Numbered from the stretch's first letter, positions 33,301 through 43,046 are shown. The stretch: 64,000 nt of DNA from JAEXOD01 sp963667875 (GCA_963667875.2 CAXXGC010000002.1:124001-188000), one strand, 5' to 3'. Made by a program: numbers and translations. The notes: a model not told the origin generated them from the letters alone.

Positions 33301-35019
33301 ATGTCAGTTTTAAGACCAAAATTATTTGATACGTTAAAAAATTATAATAAAAAACAGTTTATTGCCGATGCAACAGCGGGTGTAATTGTGGGTATTGTTG
33401 CACTTCCTTTGGCAATTGCATTTGGTATTGCAAGCGGTGTAACACCCGAAAAAGGAATAATTACAGCAATTATTGCAGGTTTTATGATTTCCGCTTTTGG
33501 AGGAAGCCGTGTACAGATTGGCGGTCCAACAGGCGCATTTATAATAATTGTTTACGGAATTGTTCAAACTTACGGAACTACCGGACTTGCAATTGCCACT
33601 ATTATGGCGGGCATAATGTTAGTAATTATGGGATTTGCTAAATTCGGTTCGTTAATTAAGTTTATTCCCTATCCTGTTGTTGTGGGTTTTACAAGCGGTA
33701 TTGCGCTTTTAATTTTTTCAACTCAAGTAAAAGATTTTTTTGGTTTACAAATAGAAAAAGTACCGGCCGAATTTCACCAAAAATGGATGGCCTATGTAAG
33801 CGCATCTTCAACTATTAATTATTATGTATTCGGAATTGCACTATTAGCCTTATTAATAATGATTTTTTGGCCTAAAATTACTCATCGTGTGCCGGGGTCA
33901 TTAATTGCTATTATTGTAACTACTGTTTTAGTGCTTGTTTTTAATTTGCCGGTTGATACTATTGGAAGCCGTTTTGGCGAAATTTCATCAAATATTCCGG
34001 GGCCAAGTTCATTTGAAATTAATTTAGGTGTAATTAAAAATTTAATTGGTCCGGCCAGCGTAATTGCAATATTAGCCGCAATAGAATCTTTGCTTTCCGC
34101 GGTTGTAGCCGATGGTATGATTGGCGGTAAACATAGAAGTAATATGGAATTAATAGCTCAAGGGTTAGCCAATATTGTTACTCCAATTTTTGGCGGAATT
34201 CCAGCTACAGGAGCTATTGCAAGAACAGCCACTAATATTAAAAACGGCGGCAGAACTCCGGTAGCTGGAATAATTCACGCTATTACCCTTTTATTAATTA
34301 TGTTATTTTTTGGCAGTTACGCAAAATTAATTCCTATGGCTACTTTAGCATCTGTACTTATTATTGTTGCTTACAACATGAGTGAATGGCGTACATTTAA
34401 GTCGTTATTAAAAAGTCCAAGAAGTGATGTTGCGGTATTATTAACAACTTTCTTTTTAACTGTGGTATTCGATTTGACCGTTGCAATTGAAATCGGGATG
34501 GTTTTAGCTGTATTGTTATTTATGAAACGTATGTCGGAAGTTACCAATGTTAGTGTAATAACAAGGGAAATTGAAGATGAAGAAGACAAACCCGATTCAA
34601 ACTCAATAGATAAAAAGCAGATACCTGAAGGGGTTGAAGTATTTGAAATTAACGGTCCGTTTTTCTTTGGTGCCGCTAAAAAGTTTAAAGATCAGATGTT
34701 AAAGGTTGAAGAATCACCTAAAGTACGAATTATTCGTATGCGTAATGTTCCTGCAATTGACGCAACCGGATTACAGACCTTAAAAGAATTTTATAAGGAC
34801 GCAAAAAAACAAAAAACACACATGATTCTTTCCGGGGTTCATGCTCAACCTTTATTTGCTATGACACAAGCAGGCATTTTGGATTTGTACGGTGAAGATA
34901 ATATATTTGGAAATATTGATGACTCACTTGACCGGGCAAGAGAAGTGATGGGACTGCCAAAAATTGGAAGACCGGAAGATTTTATTCCGACAGTAAAAAG
35001 AGATTTAGAAAAAAAATAA
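33301..35019 (+). CDS. SulP family anion transporter with STAS domain
   Basis: About 572 residues: ten to twelve or more membrane segments of the SulP (sulfate/bicarbonate) family, including IVGIVALPLAIAFGIASG near 30 and GGSRVQIGGPTGAFI near 68, then a C-terminal STAS domain (about 450-565) with ..RNVPAIDATGLQTL.., the anti-sigma-antagonist core. It would import sulfate, bicarbonate or a carboxylate. ATG at 33301 is preferred, since GGAA lies about 8 nt upstream; a TTG at 33280 is possible. First gene of the operon with the EIIA-like protein and the Ehr-type complex, 30 nt before the next start. Confidence 0.88.
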   Translation: MSVLRPKLFDTLKNYNKKQFIADATAGVIVGIVALPLAIAFGIASGVTPEKGIITAIIAGFMISAFGGSRVQIGGPTGAFIIIVYGIVQTYGTTGLAIATIMAGIMLVIMGFAKFGSLIKFIPYPVVVGFTSGIALLIFSTQVKDFFGLQIEKVPAEFHQKWMAYVSASSTINYYVFGIALLALLIMIFWPKITHRVPGSLIAIIVTTVLVLVFNLPVDTIGSRFGEISSNIPGPSSFEINLGVIKNLIGPASVIAILAAIESLLSAVVADGMIGGKHRSNMELIAQGLANIVTPIFGGIPATGAIARTATNIKNGGRTPVAGIIHAITLLLIMLFFGSYAKLIPMATLASVLIIVAYNMSEWRTFKSLLKSPRSDVAVLLTTFFLTVVFDLTVAIEIGMVLAVLLFMKRMSEVTNVSVITREIEDEEDKPDSNSIDKKQIPEGVEVFEINGPFFFGAAKKFKDQMLKVEESPKVRIIRMRNVPAIDATGLQTLKEFYKDAKKQKTHMILSGVHAQPLFAMTQAGILDLYGEDNIFGNIDDSLDRAREVMGLPKIGRPEDFIPTVKRDLEKK

Positions 35020-35049
35020 ATTTATAAAAACAATATCTAGAGAAAAGTA

Positions 35050-35727
35050 GTGGAACTAATAATAAAGGATATCTCCCATTTATTAATAATGACTGAAAAA
35101 GAGATTCAGCAGTTAATAAAAAAGAAAGAGATCCCCTTCCAGCTTATTCAAGATAAAATAGTTTTTAACAAACAACAAATTATTGAATGGGCTTTGGGGC
35201 GAAATCTACCTATAAACGTATCCGGACATAAAAAACTAAGCGAATACCTCATTGAAACAGTCAGCACTTTGCTTGATAAAGATTCATTTCATTACAAAAG
35301 CCAATTGGACGAATCTTCATACATCAAACAAATGGTTGAACAAATTAATTTTGAAAAAGGTGTAGATAAAGAAATTATTGTTCAGCTTTTAAAAAGCCGG
35401 GAAGCAATGATGAGCACTGCAATTGGAAACGGAATTAGTTTACCACATCCCCGAGTTCCTTTAATGGTAGGCAAAAACAAACCGCTTATAAATTTCTTTT
35501 TTGCCGATAAACCACTTAATTTAAACTCTATTGACGGAAAACCTGTTCACACAATTATTCTGTTAATTTCGCAGACCATTAAACAGCATTTAAGTTTAAT
35601 TGCGCATTTAAGTTTTTTGCTTTCAAATCCTACTTTCCGTTTTGCGTTGGAAAACCGTCTTGAACGTAAAGAGATTATTGAAATTATAAAAAAAATTGAA
35701 GAAGGCAGAAGTAAAATTAATGACTGA
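35050..35727 (+). CDS. HTH plus PTS EIIA(Ntr)-like regulatory protein
   Basis: 225 residues. The N-terminal ~55 form a MerR/excisionase-type helix-turn-helix (SHLLIMTEKEIQQLIKKKEIPF ... QQIIEWA). The rest is a PTS_EIIA_2 domain with the phosphorylatable H133 in GISLPHPR. No EIIB or EIIC is nearby, so it is regulatory. Placed between the transporter and the complex, it may sense phospho-transfer or energy state and control one of them by binding (inference). The stop overlaps the next start in ATGACTGA. Confidence 0.82.
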   Translation: MELIIKDISHLLIMTEKEIQQLIKKKEIPFQLIQDKIVFNKQQIIEWALGRNLPINVSGHKKLSEYLIETVSTLLDKDSFHYKSQLDESSYIKQMVEQINFEKGVDKEIIVQLLKSREAMMSTAIGNGISLPHPRVPLMVGKNKPLINFFFADKPLNLNSIDGKPVHTIILLISQTIKQHLSLIAHLSFLLSNPTFRFALENRLERKEIIEIIKKIEEGRSKIND

Positions 35728-37702
35728 TTTTTTACAATCTAATAATATATTGTTAATAGCAGCTTTTATTGTTCAATTATTTTCTATCGCTTTTACTTTA
35801 ATAAAAGATGAACGTAAATCAATTTTTGCAATTAACATTTTTCTTATTTTAGGATTATGTTTAGGGTTAACATCTACTTTATCATCAGCACTGTTTTCTT
35901 CAGGAATAATATCCTCAACTCCTATTTTTGATAACTGGCTGCGCTTGGACGGATTAAGTTATTATTTTTTATTTATTGTCCAGCTTGTGGCAATACCAAC
36001 AACAATTTACAATTTTTCGTATTTAGATCATTATGTTGGACAAAAACGGTCGCTAAAAAGTTTTATGGCTTTTTATGTATTATTGTTAATCTCAACACAA
36101 TTTATTGTAATTTCTAACCATGCTGTTTTATTTTTAGTAAGCTGGGAAATAATGAGTATTACGGCTTACCTTGCAATGATTCTTGAAAAGGAAAAAGAAG
36201 AAGTTCAAAAAGGGAGTTTTTATTATTTTGCAGCATCACATGTTATGATTTTTGTTCTATATTTTGTATTCTTTTTACTTCATCATCAAACCGGAAGCTG
36301 GTTGTTTAGCGATTATCATTTATCATTTTCGGATGGTCCGGTTGTTTCTTTAATTTTTGTATTATCTTTAATTGGTTTTGGAATAAAAGCCGGATTTATG
36401 CCTTTACATTTTTGGCTGCCGCAAGCTCATCCTATTGCTCCAACTGTTTTAAGTTCTTTTTTGTCAGGTGTTTTGCTAAAAACCGGAATTTATGGAATAT
36501 TTAGAGTATTTTTATTTATAAAACCGGTTCCCGAATGGTGCGGCTGGTTAGTTTTGATAGTAAGTATAATAAGCGCAATTTTTGGAGTTTGGTATGCTCT
36601 TGCCCAACATGATATAAAACGTCTGCTTGCTTATCACTCGGTAGAAAATATTGGAATAATTGGTATAGGTATTGGAATTGGATTTATAGGGTCGGCCAAT
36701 AATTTAACAACTGTTGAAGTACTTGGATTTGGCGGAGCTTTATTGCATACTTTAAATCACGCGATATTTAAAAGTCTTTTATTTATAGGCAGTGGAGTTG
36801 TTTATCAAAATCTTGGCACAAGAAATATAGAATTGATGGGTGGAATAGTTCACCGGGCAAAATATATTTCTATATTATTTTTAATCGGTTCGGTGGCAAT
36901 TTGTGGTCTTCCTCCCTTTAACGGTTTTATTTCCGAATTTATAATTTATATGGGGTTTTTCAAAACCGCAAACGAACTAACCAATTATTATCCAATTATT
37001 ATGTTGATGTTTGTTGTAGCGTTAGCGTTTGTTGGAGGTTTAGCCGTAGCTTGTTTTACAAAAGTTAATTCCATAATGTTTTTAGGAAGTGAACGAAAAG
37101 AAATTAAACATTTCCACACTAATGTTTATGATTACATTTCCCTTGGAATTTTATCGTTTTTATGTGTTTTAATAGGCTTTTTTCCACAGCCCTTTGTTGG
37201 AATTGTTAATAAAGTAATAAACACCGATTTTATTATCGGTAATCCTTCCAATGTTTTAATTAATATTAATTGGCTTTATTTCACTTCTATTTTTATCTCA
37301 ATACTTATTAGTGTTATTGTTTTGTATTGGATTAAATTAAAAATTGAAAAGAAATACGGTAGAAGGAAATCGGATGCTTGGGGCTGCGGTTACGAAAATC
37401 TTACTCCAAGAATGCAATATACCGCTTCTTCATTTGCGGATGAATTAAATACTATTCCGCAAGGAATTTTAGTTTATCACAAAAAAGTTGAGGTTTCCGA
37501 AACAGCTTATCCGGTTCCATCCAAGTTTGAAAGCCATTCAAGTGATTTTATTGACAGCAAAATTATAATAAACTTATTCAAATTAATTAAATATATTGCG
37601 TCAAAATTGGAATTTTTCAGTCAAACTGATATACGTTATTACATAGCGTTTATTTTAATAAGTATAATATTTTATAGTATAATAGCGTTTTTATGGGTAT
37701 AG
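35720..37702 (+). CDS. Antiporter-like membrane subunit of Ehr-type complex (HyfB/NuoL-like)
   Basis: About 660 residues, some 16 membrane helices of the proton_antipo_M family. Key charged residues of ion-translocating subunits are present: the Glu in SWEIMSITAYLAM (TM5) and the Lys in NHAIFKSLLFIGSG; also GIKAGFMPLHFWLPQAHPIAPT. The hydrophilic tail (KSDAWGCGYENLTPRMQYT) is as in HyfB/HycC. ATG at 35720, overlapping the previous stop, is preferred over 35696. It would pump protons or sodium driven by electron transfer in the peripheral arm. Confidence 0.88.
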   Translation: MTDFLQSNNILLIAAFIVQLFSIAFTLIKDERKSIFAINIFLILGLCLGLTSTLSSALFSSGIISSTPIFDNWLRLDGLSYYFLFIVQLVAIPTTIYNFSYLDHYVGQKRSLKSFMAFYVLLLISTQFIVISNHAVLFLVSWEIMSITAYLAMILEKEKEEVQKGSFYYFAASHVMIFVLYFVFFLLHHQTGSWLFSDYHLSFSDGPVVSLIFVLSLIGFGIKAGFMPLHFWLPQAHPIAPTVLSSFLSGVLLKTGIYGIFRVFLFIKPVPEWCGWLVLIVSIISAIFGVWYALAQHDIKRLLAYHSVENIGIIGIGIGIGFIGSANNLTTVEVLGFGGALLHTLNHAIFKSLLFIGSGVVYQNLGTRNIELMGGIVHRAKYISILFLIGSVAICGLPPFNGFISEFIIYMGFFKTANELTNYYPIIMLMFVVALAFVGGLAVACFTKVNSIMFLGSERKEIKHFHTNVYDYISLGILSFLCVLIGFFPQPFVGIVNKVINTDFIIGNPSNVLININWLYFTSIFISILISVIVLYWIKLKIEKKYGRRKSDAWGCGYENLTPRMQYTASSFADELNTIPQGILVYHKKVEVSETAYPVPSKFESHSSDFIDSKIIINLFKLIKYIASKLEFFSQTDIRYYIAFILISIIFYSIIAFLWV

Positions 37703-38616
37703 ATATTTTACAAGGATTAATATCGGTAATTATTATTTTATGTGTTGCCCCTTTATTTGCCGGAATGGTAAATAAACAAAAAGCAATTTTAACAGGACGA
37801 GTTGGTGCCCCTGTATGGCAATTGTATTACGATTTACGGAAACTTTGGAAAAAAGAAACAATTAACGCTTCAGGATCTTCATTTGTAAGCCGCATTTCCC
37901 CTTTGTTAAATCTTATAACAATGATAATAGCAGCCGCTATGCTGCCGGTAGGTTTTTGGAAACCATTAATAAGTTTTGACGGAGATATAATTTTATTTGC
38001 TTACATTTTAGGATTGGGCCGATTTTTTCAAATTTTAGCGGCAATGGATATCGGCAGTTCTTTTGAAGGAATGGGTGCTTCGCGCGAAGCAACATTTGCA
38101 TTATTTGCCGAACCGATTTTCTTTTTTACAATAGGCTCCATTTCTTTTATAAGCGGATTTACTTCCCTTTACGATATTTATAATTCAATTCAGCTTACCA
38201 ATATTTCGTACGAAGTATTTATAATAATTTGTTCAATGTCCGTTTTTTTATTAGCTGTAACCGAATGTTCCAGAATGCCTGTGGATGACCCTAATACTCA
38301 TCTTGAACTTACAATGATTCACGAAGTAATGATACTTGATAATTCGGGAATAGATTTATTTATATACCAGTATTCAAGTTACATTAAATTGTTTATATAC
38401 GCTGTTTTGGAAATTTCGTTTTTTTATCCGCTAAACAATCATAGCTATTTGTTGGGTATAATAATTTTTATAATCGGAGGTTTAGCTTTAACCTTTACTC
38501 TTGGTGTTGTGGAAACAATAACATCAAGATATAAGATGAAAAATATTCCCCAATATTTATTATTTGCCACCGCTATTGGAATATTAAATTTGTTAATTTA
38601 TACGTTTACAAAATGA
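37693..38616 (+). CDS. Membrane subunit of Ehr-type complex (HyfC/NuoH-like)
   Basis: 307 residues with about eight membrane helices. It carries the NuoH/HycD loop acidic motifs: GRVGAPVWQLYYDLRKLWKKE (about 37-57), GSSFEGMGASREATFALFAEP (about 117-137) and RMPVDDPNTHLELTMIHE (about 194-211). This subunit anchors the peripheral arm and forms the putative quinone/proton path. The start overlaps the previous gene by 10 nt. Confidence 0.9.
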   Translation: MGIDILQGLISVIIILCVAPLFAGMVNKQKAILTGRVGAPVWQLYYDLRKLWKKETINASGSSFVSRISPLLNLITMIIAAAMLPVGFWKPLISFDGDIILFAYILGLGRFFQILAAMDIGSSFEGMGASREATFALFAEPIFFFTIGSISFISGFTSLYDIYNSIQLTNISYEVFIIICSMSVFLLAVTECSRMPVDDPNTHLELTMIHEVMILDNSGIDLFIYQYSSYIKLFIYAVLEISFFYPLNNHSYLLGIIIFIIGGLALTFTLGVVETITSRYKMKNIPQYLLFATAIGILNLLIYTFTK

Positions 38617-38623
38617 GTATAAT

Positions 38624-39256
38624 ATGGAAAATGTTTTAAGTATTCTATTTTGTCTATCGTTATTTTATGTTTCTATTACTTCCCGTGTAAAAGCTTATGT
38701 TAATGTTTTAAGGGTACAGGGATTAATATTGGCAGTATTAATGATTATCCCTTTTATTTATAATTTTTCGATATACGGAATAATATTACCTGTAACTATT
38801 TTGCTTATTAAAGTTTATATCATTCCACGTTATATAAATAAAATTATTGTTAACCTGGATATCAAAAGACGTATAGAACCTTCTATTCAGCCGATGGTTT
38901 TTTTCCCGCTGGTTATTGCAACAATGATAATAATATTTATTGCCTCCAATGTTTTATCTAAAAGTACTGCATTGGATGTTATTCCTTTTGCTTCCGGTTT
39001 TTCGGCAATTGTTGTAGGAATATATATTATTATGTTTAGAAAAAAACTTATTGTACATGTATGCGGATTTTTAATTTTAGAAAACGGAATATTTTTATTC
39101 AGCTCGGCAGCCGCATCCGAAATGCCGATGATGCTTGAACTTGGTACTTTGCTTGATATATTTGTAGTAGTTTTTTTAATGGGAATAGCATTAAATGGAA
39201 TAAGCAGTACATTTGAGGGTTTTGAAGTAAAGCACCTTGGGAGGTTAAAAGACTAA
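38624..39256 (+). CDS. Membrane subunit of Ehr-type complex (HyfE-like, NuoK-related)
   Basis: 210 residues with six to seven membrane helices, resembling HyfE, in which the C-terminal half is NuoK-like. Visible elements are HVCGFLILENGIFLFSSAAASEMP (about 145-168), with the NuoK-type Glu in LILENG, and a second acidic site in MLELGTLLDIFVVVFLMG. Starts 7 nt after the NuoH-like gene and its stop overlaps the next start (TAATG). Confidence 0.85.
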   Translation: MENVLSILFCLSLFYVSITSRVKAYVNVLRVQGLILAVLMIIPFIYNFSIYGIILPVTILLIKVYIIPRYINKIIVNLDIKRRIEPSIQPMVFFPLVIATMIIIFIASNVLSKSTALDVIPFASGFSAIVVGIYIIMFRKKLIVHVCGFLILENGIFLFSSAAASEMPMMLELGTLLDIFVVVFLMGIALNGISSTFEGFEVKHLGRLKD

Positions 39257-40710
39257 TGTTTGAATTTACAATTTTAATATTACTCCCTTTGTTAACTTCT
39301 TTATTTTGTTATTTAGTTAAAGATTTGCGGATTCAGTATTCTGTTTCGTTATTTGTTGCTCTGTCACATTTAACATTATCATTATTAATATTTCTTGGAT
39401 TATATTATCCGCATCTGCCTACTTTTTTTGATGTTGATTCGTTAAGCAAATTTTTTATGTTAATACTTTCCAACGTTTATTTTTGGGTAGTTTTAGTTTC
39501 TTACTCTTACTTAAAAAGACCTGTATCACCAAAAACGGAAGAGGGAAAAAAATATTATTTTTTATTATTAAATTTTTATTTGACCGCCAACTCAGCAGCA
39601 ATGTTAAGCAATCATTTTGGAATGTATTGGGTTGCTTCGGAAGCAACAACTTTAAGTGTGGCACCGTTAATTTATTATTACCGCAACGGAAAATCGCTTG
39701 AAGCAATGTGGAAATATATGTTTTTAGTTTCTATTGGAATTGCTTTTGCATTTATAGGAATATTAATGCTGTCACTTTCGGCTCAAGGAACTTCCTTGGA
39801 AGGGAAACAATTATTCTTTTGGGAGTTTATTCGTAACGCTCCGCAGTTAAATGTTATTTGGTTAAAAGCGAGTTTTATATTTATCTTTGTCGGATTTAGC
39901 ACAAAAATTGGAATTGCACCAATGCACTCGGGAGATGTTGACGCTACAAGTAATGCTCCAAGCCCAATTGCAGCGTTAATGTCCGGTTCTCTTAGGTTAA
40001 CCGCATTATTAGGAGTAATGAGGATATTACAAATTGTCCGTCAAACTTCAATCTACGAATTTGCAAAAATCCTGCTTATTATTGGTGCGCTGCTATCTAT
40101 ATTTGTAGCTTTTGTTTATATGTTTAGAGGAAATAATTATAAACGGATGCTGGCATATTCCAGTGTTGAACATTTGGGACTTATAACTTTAGGTTTGGCG
40201 GTTGGCGGTTTAGCATTTGTTGGTGCTTTGTATCATGCTTTTTATAACTCACTTACCAAGGTTGTTTTATTCCTTATGGCAGGAAATATTAATAACAGAT
40301 ATAAATCAACCGGGGTGGATAAAGTAAAAAACGTATTAAATTTTATGCCTAAAACCGGATGGTTATTTTTAATTGCATTTTTTGCAATTTCAGGAATTCC
40401 CCCATTTGGAATATTTTTTAGTGAAATTAAAATTTTTGAAGGAATCCTTTTTTCCGATAAACCATATTTGCTTGTGGTTGTAATGTTTTTTATGCTGTTT
40501 ATTTTTATTAATATGGGCCGAATAATATTTTCTATGTTATATAAAAAAGAAGATTTGGAAAAACAGCAAATTAAAACAGAAAAATTTGAATTAAACCATT
40601 TTATTGCAATTGTTTTATTAATAATACTTACAATTATTGCAATTGTTTCACCTGATATTTTATACCGGAATATATTAAACATTTCCAAAGATTTTGGTAT
40701 TACTTTATGA
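39256..40710 (+). CDS. Antiporter-like membrane subunit of Ehr-type complex (HyfF/NuoN-like)
   Basis: 484 residues, about 14 membrane helices, proton_antipo_M family. The Glu in YWVASEATTLSVAPL (TM5), the KIGIAPMHSGDVDATSNAPSP region and the Lys in NSLTKVVLFLMAG are the expected charged residues. It is the second antiporter-type subunit of the operon; the third (HyfD) of E. coli Hyf is absent. The stop overlaps the next start (ATGA). Confidence 0.88.
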   Translation: MFEFTILILLPLLTSLFCYLVKDLRIQYSVSLFVALSHLTLSLLIFLGLYYPHLPTFFDVDSLSKFFMLILSNVYFWVVLVSYSYLKRPVSPKTEEGKKYYFLLLNFYLTANSAAMLSNHFGMYWVASEATTLSVAPLIYYYRNGKSLEAMWKYMFLVSIGIAFAFIGILMLSLSAQGTSLEGKQLFFWEFIRNAPQLNVIWLKASFIFIFVGFSTKIGIAPMHSGDVDATSNAPSPIAALMSGSLRLTALLGVMRILQIVRQTSIYEFAKILLIIGALLSIFVAFVYMFRGNNYKRMLAYSSVEHLGLITLGLAVGGLAFVGALYHAFYNSLTKVVLFLMAGNINNRYKSTGVDKVKNVLNFMPKTGWLFLIAFFAISGIPPFGIFFSEIKIFEGILFSDKPYLLVVVMFFMLFIFINMGRIIFSMLYKKEDLEKQQIKTEKFELNHFIAIVLLIILTIIAIVSPDILYRNILNISKDFGITL

Positions 40711-42185
40711 AAACACTTGAAGTTCAAAATAATCAACTGTTTGATATAAACGGGATTGAATTTTTAGATAAAGACAATTTTTTTAATTCGGTTATGGAAT
40801 TACTGCAAATAGGGTGCAGAATGATTGCCCTTACTCCTATAGATAAAAATAATCCGCAAAAAGTTATCGCTGTCCTTGCCGATTCAAATACAGCAAAGAT
40901 TTTAATTTGCGGATGTTTATTTAATGAAGAAAAACCAAAATTTTTAAGCTGGGCAAATGAATTTCCGCAAACCAATTATTATGAATGTGAACTAGCCGAA
41001 AATTATGGTTTTGAACCTGTTAACCATCCATGGATACGACCTGTTAGAAAACAAAATGCGATATTGGGTAACAAACCCTATCAATTTTTCAGATTAGAAG
41101 GTGAAGAAGTTCACGAAGTTGCGGTTGGACCAATTCATGCCGGAGTAATTGAACCGGGGCATTTTAGATTTCAATGTCATGGTGAACTTGTTTATAACCT
41201 TGAAATTAATTTGGGATATCAACATAGAGGGATTGAAGAATTAATATTAAAATCGAATCCAAATCAAAGGATAATTCTTTCCGAATCGATAACCGGTGAT
41301 ACAACAATTGGACATACTTTTGCTTTTTGTAATGCCGTTGAAAGTTTATCTAAAACACATTTAAGCTTAAGTGCCGAGTTTATTAGAACAATTGCGGCCG
41401 AAATTGAACGTGTTGCCATGCATTTGGCCGGACTTGGCGGTATTGCTAATGATGTTGGTTTTGCTTTGCCTTCATCATCCTACGGTAGGTTACGCACGCT
41501 TGCAATTAATAGTCTTGCATTATTATGCGGCTCCAGATTTGGACGCGGTTTATTTGTATATGGCGGTGTTCGTTTTAATCTAACCAATGAAATTATTGAA
41601 GGTATTACTTCAAATTTAAAAATTATTCAAAATGATGTCCAAAAAATTAATGAATATTTTTTCTCCTCTGTGGGCGCATTATCACGTCTGGAAGAAACTG
41701 GTTTTGTTTCACAGGAACTGGCAAAAAGCGTTGGACTAATTGGCCAAGCCGGGCGTTCATCGGGACTTGAAGAGGATGTCCGAATTCATTTTCCATATAG
41801 TGCGTATAAATATAATCCAATTTCAATGATTACCCTGACAACCGGGGATGTTTATGCGCGTGCCCGTATCCGTTCCTTGGAAATTGATGAATCATTACGT
41901 TTTGTTTTTGATTTATTGGAAAACTTTCCCAAAGGGGAAATAAAATCTGAAGCTAATAATATGTCTGCAAATTCAGGTGTTGTATCAATTGTTGAGGGCT
42001 GGCGAGGTGAAATTGTTCACGTTGCAATTACCAATAACTACTGTAATTTGGTAAATTATAAAATTAAAGATCCTTCGTTTAATAACTGGTATGGTTTAAC
42101 ATTGGCATTACGGAAAACAGCTATTTCCGATTTTCCGCTTTGTAATAAAAGTTTCGATTTATCTTATTCCGGACATGACTTATGA
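40707..42185 (+). CDS. Large subunit of Ehr-type complex, NiFe cysteines lost (HyfG/NuoCD-like)
   Basis: 492 residues: an N-terminal NuoC-like domain (about 1-115) fused to the NuoD/HycE-type catalytic domain. The hydrogenase motif L1 (E-R-x-C-G-x-C-x3-H) aligns with E194-S-I-T-G-D-T-T-I-G-H204, so both Cys are Thr (T197, T200). The C-terminal motif L2 (S-L-D-P-C-x2-C) aligns with S482-F-D-L-S-Y-S-G, so both Cys are replaced (S486, G489). NiFe cannot bind in the known way. This is the defining trait of energy-converting hydrogenase-related (Ehr) complexes, intermediate between complex I and group 4 hydrogenases; their substrate is unknown. Confidence 0.9.
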   Translation: MKTLEVQNNQLFDINGIEFLDKDNFFNSVMELLQIGCRMIALTPIDKNNPQKVIAVLADSNTAKILICGCLFNEEKPKFLSWANEFPQTNYYECELAENYGFEPVNHPWIRPVRKQNAILGNKPYQFFRLEGEEVHEVAVGPIHAGVIEPGHFRFQCHGELVYNLEINLGYQHRGIEELILKSNPNQRIILSESITGDTTIGHTFAFCNAVESLSKTHLSLSAEFIRTIAAEIERVAMHLAGLGGIANDVGFALPSSSYGRLRTLAINSLALLCGSRFGRGLFVYGGVRFNLTNEIIEGITSNLKIIQNDVQKINEYFFSSVGALSRLEETGFVSQELAKSVGLIGQAGRSSGLEEDVRIHFPYSAYKYNPISMITLTTGDVYARARIRSLEIDESLRFVFDLLENFPKGEIKSEANNMSANSGVVSIVEGWRGEIVHVAITNNYCNLVNYKIKDPSFNNWYGLTLALRKTAISDFPLCNKSFDLSYSGHDL

Positions 42186-42256
42186 AAAAGATTTTAGGAT
42201 TTTATAATAATTTGATATACCTATTTTATATAACTGAAATAATTTAACTGCTAATT

Positions 42257-43003
42257 ATGATAAATGATACAATAAAAATAAGAATTCTTCAAGGTGATCC
42301 GATAATTCATGACGTGCGGAATGTTAAATTCCCGTCAAGATACAGAGGTTTACCTGCCATTGCAGACAAAAAATGTGTAAATGGCTGTAAACAATGTGAA
42401 GATATATGTCCAACAAATGCAATTAAAACAAATCCTGTAAGTATAGATTTGGGTTTATGTGTGTTTTGCCCATTATGCCACGAAGTTTGTCCCGAAAAAA
42501 TAATTAAGTTTACAGATGATTATCATACCGCGGTAAACAGCAGAGAAAAATTAAATGTAACTCAAAACACAACGTCAATAAAACCCGAAAAAGCAGCAAA
42601 AGAAATTATAAAATATTTTGGCAAATCATTAAAATTACGTCAGGTTTCGGCCGGCGGCTGCAACGGCTGCGAACTGGAATTAAACGCTTTAAGTAATGTT
42701 AATTTTGATATGGGCAGGTATGGAATTGATTTTGTTGCATCACCCCGTCATGCGGATGGAATTGTTATAACCGGGCCAATAACAAAAAACATGTCCAATG
42801 CTTTGGAAATTGCTTATCAGGCTGTTCCTAATCCAAAAATTGTTATATTATTTGGTACATGTTCTATTTCGGGCGGTATTTTCCAAAACTCAACCGAATT
42901 GGACAGAAAGTTTTTAGAAGAACATAAAATAGACCTTTTTATTCCCGGCTGTCCTCCCCACCCCCTCACCTTTATTAACGGTCTGTTGGATTGGTTGAAG
43001 TAG
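42257..43003 (+). CDS. FeS small subunit of Ehr-type complex (ferredoxin-HyfI/NuoB fusion)
   Basis: 248 residues. The N-terminal 2x[4Fe-4S] ferredoxin domain has C40, C44, C47, C51 and C68, C71, C74, C78. The NuoB/HycG-like domain has the N2-type ligands C135-x2-C138 (GGCNGCE), C202 (GTCSISGG) and C232 (PGCPPHP). All are intact, so an electron wire of three clusters is expected. It joins in one chain the parts that E. coli Hyf has as HyfH and HyfI. A 71-nt gap separates it from the large subunit, longer than elsewhere in the operon; it is the last gene. Confidence 0.9.
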   Translation: MINDTIKIRILQGDPIIHDVRNVKFPSRYRGLPAIADKKCVNGCKQCEDICPTNAIKTNPVSIDLGLCVFCPLCHEVCPEKIIKFTDDYHTAVNSREKLNVTQNTTSIKPEKAAKEIIKYFGKSLKLRQVSAGGCNGCELELNALSNVNFDMGRYGIDFVASPRHADGIVITGPITKNMSNALEIAYQAVPNPKIVILFGTCSISGGIFQNSTELDRKFLEEHKIDLFIPGCPPHPLTFINGLLDWLK

Positions 43004-43046
43004 TTTGACATGTTGTTGTCTGAACTTAGGTTAGTATGATTGTGTC

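Noticed and set aside
40242..40736. 164-codon minus-strand frame opposite the HyfF-like gene
   Set aside because: Lies wholly within overlapping operon genes and has no homology that I recognise.
33301..43003. True [NiFe] hydrogenase-4 or formate hydrogenlyase
   Set aside because: All four NiFe cysteines of the large subunit are replaced, and no maturation or formate dehydrogenase genes are linked.
33301..43003. DAB-type CO2/bicarbonate accumulation complex
   Set aside because: No DabA (DUF2309) gene is present; the antiporter-like subunits belong to a Hyf-like set with FeS subunits.
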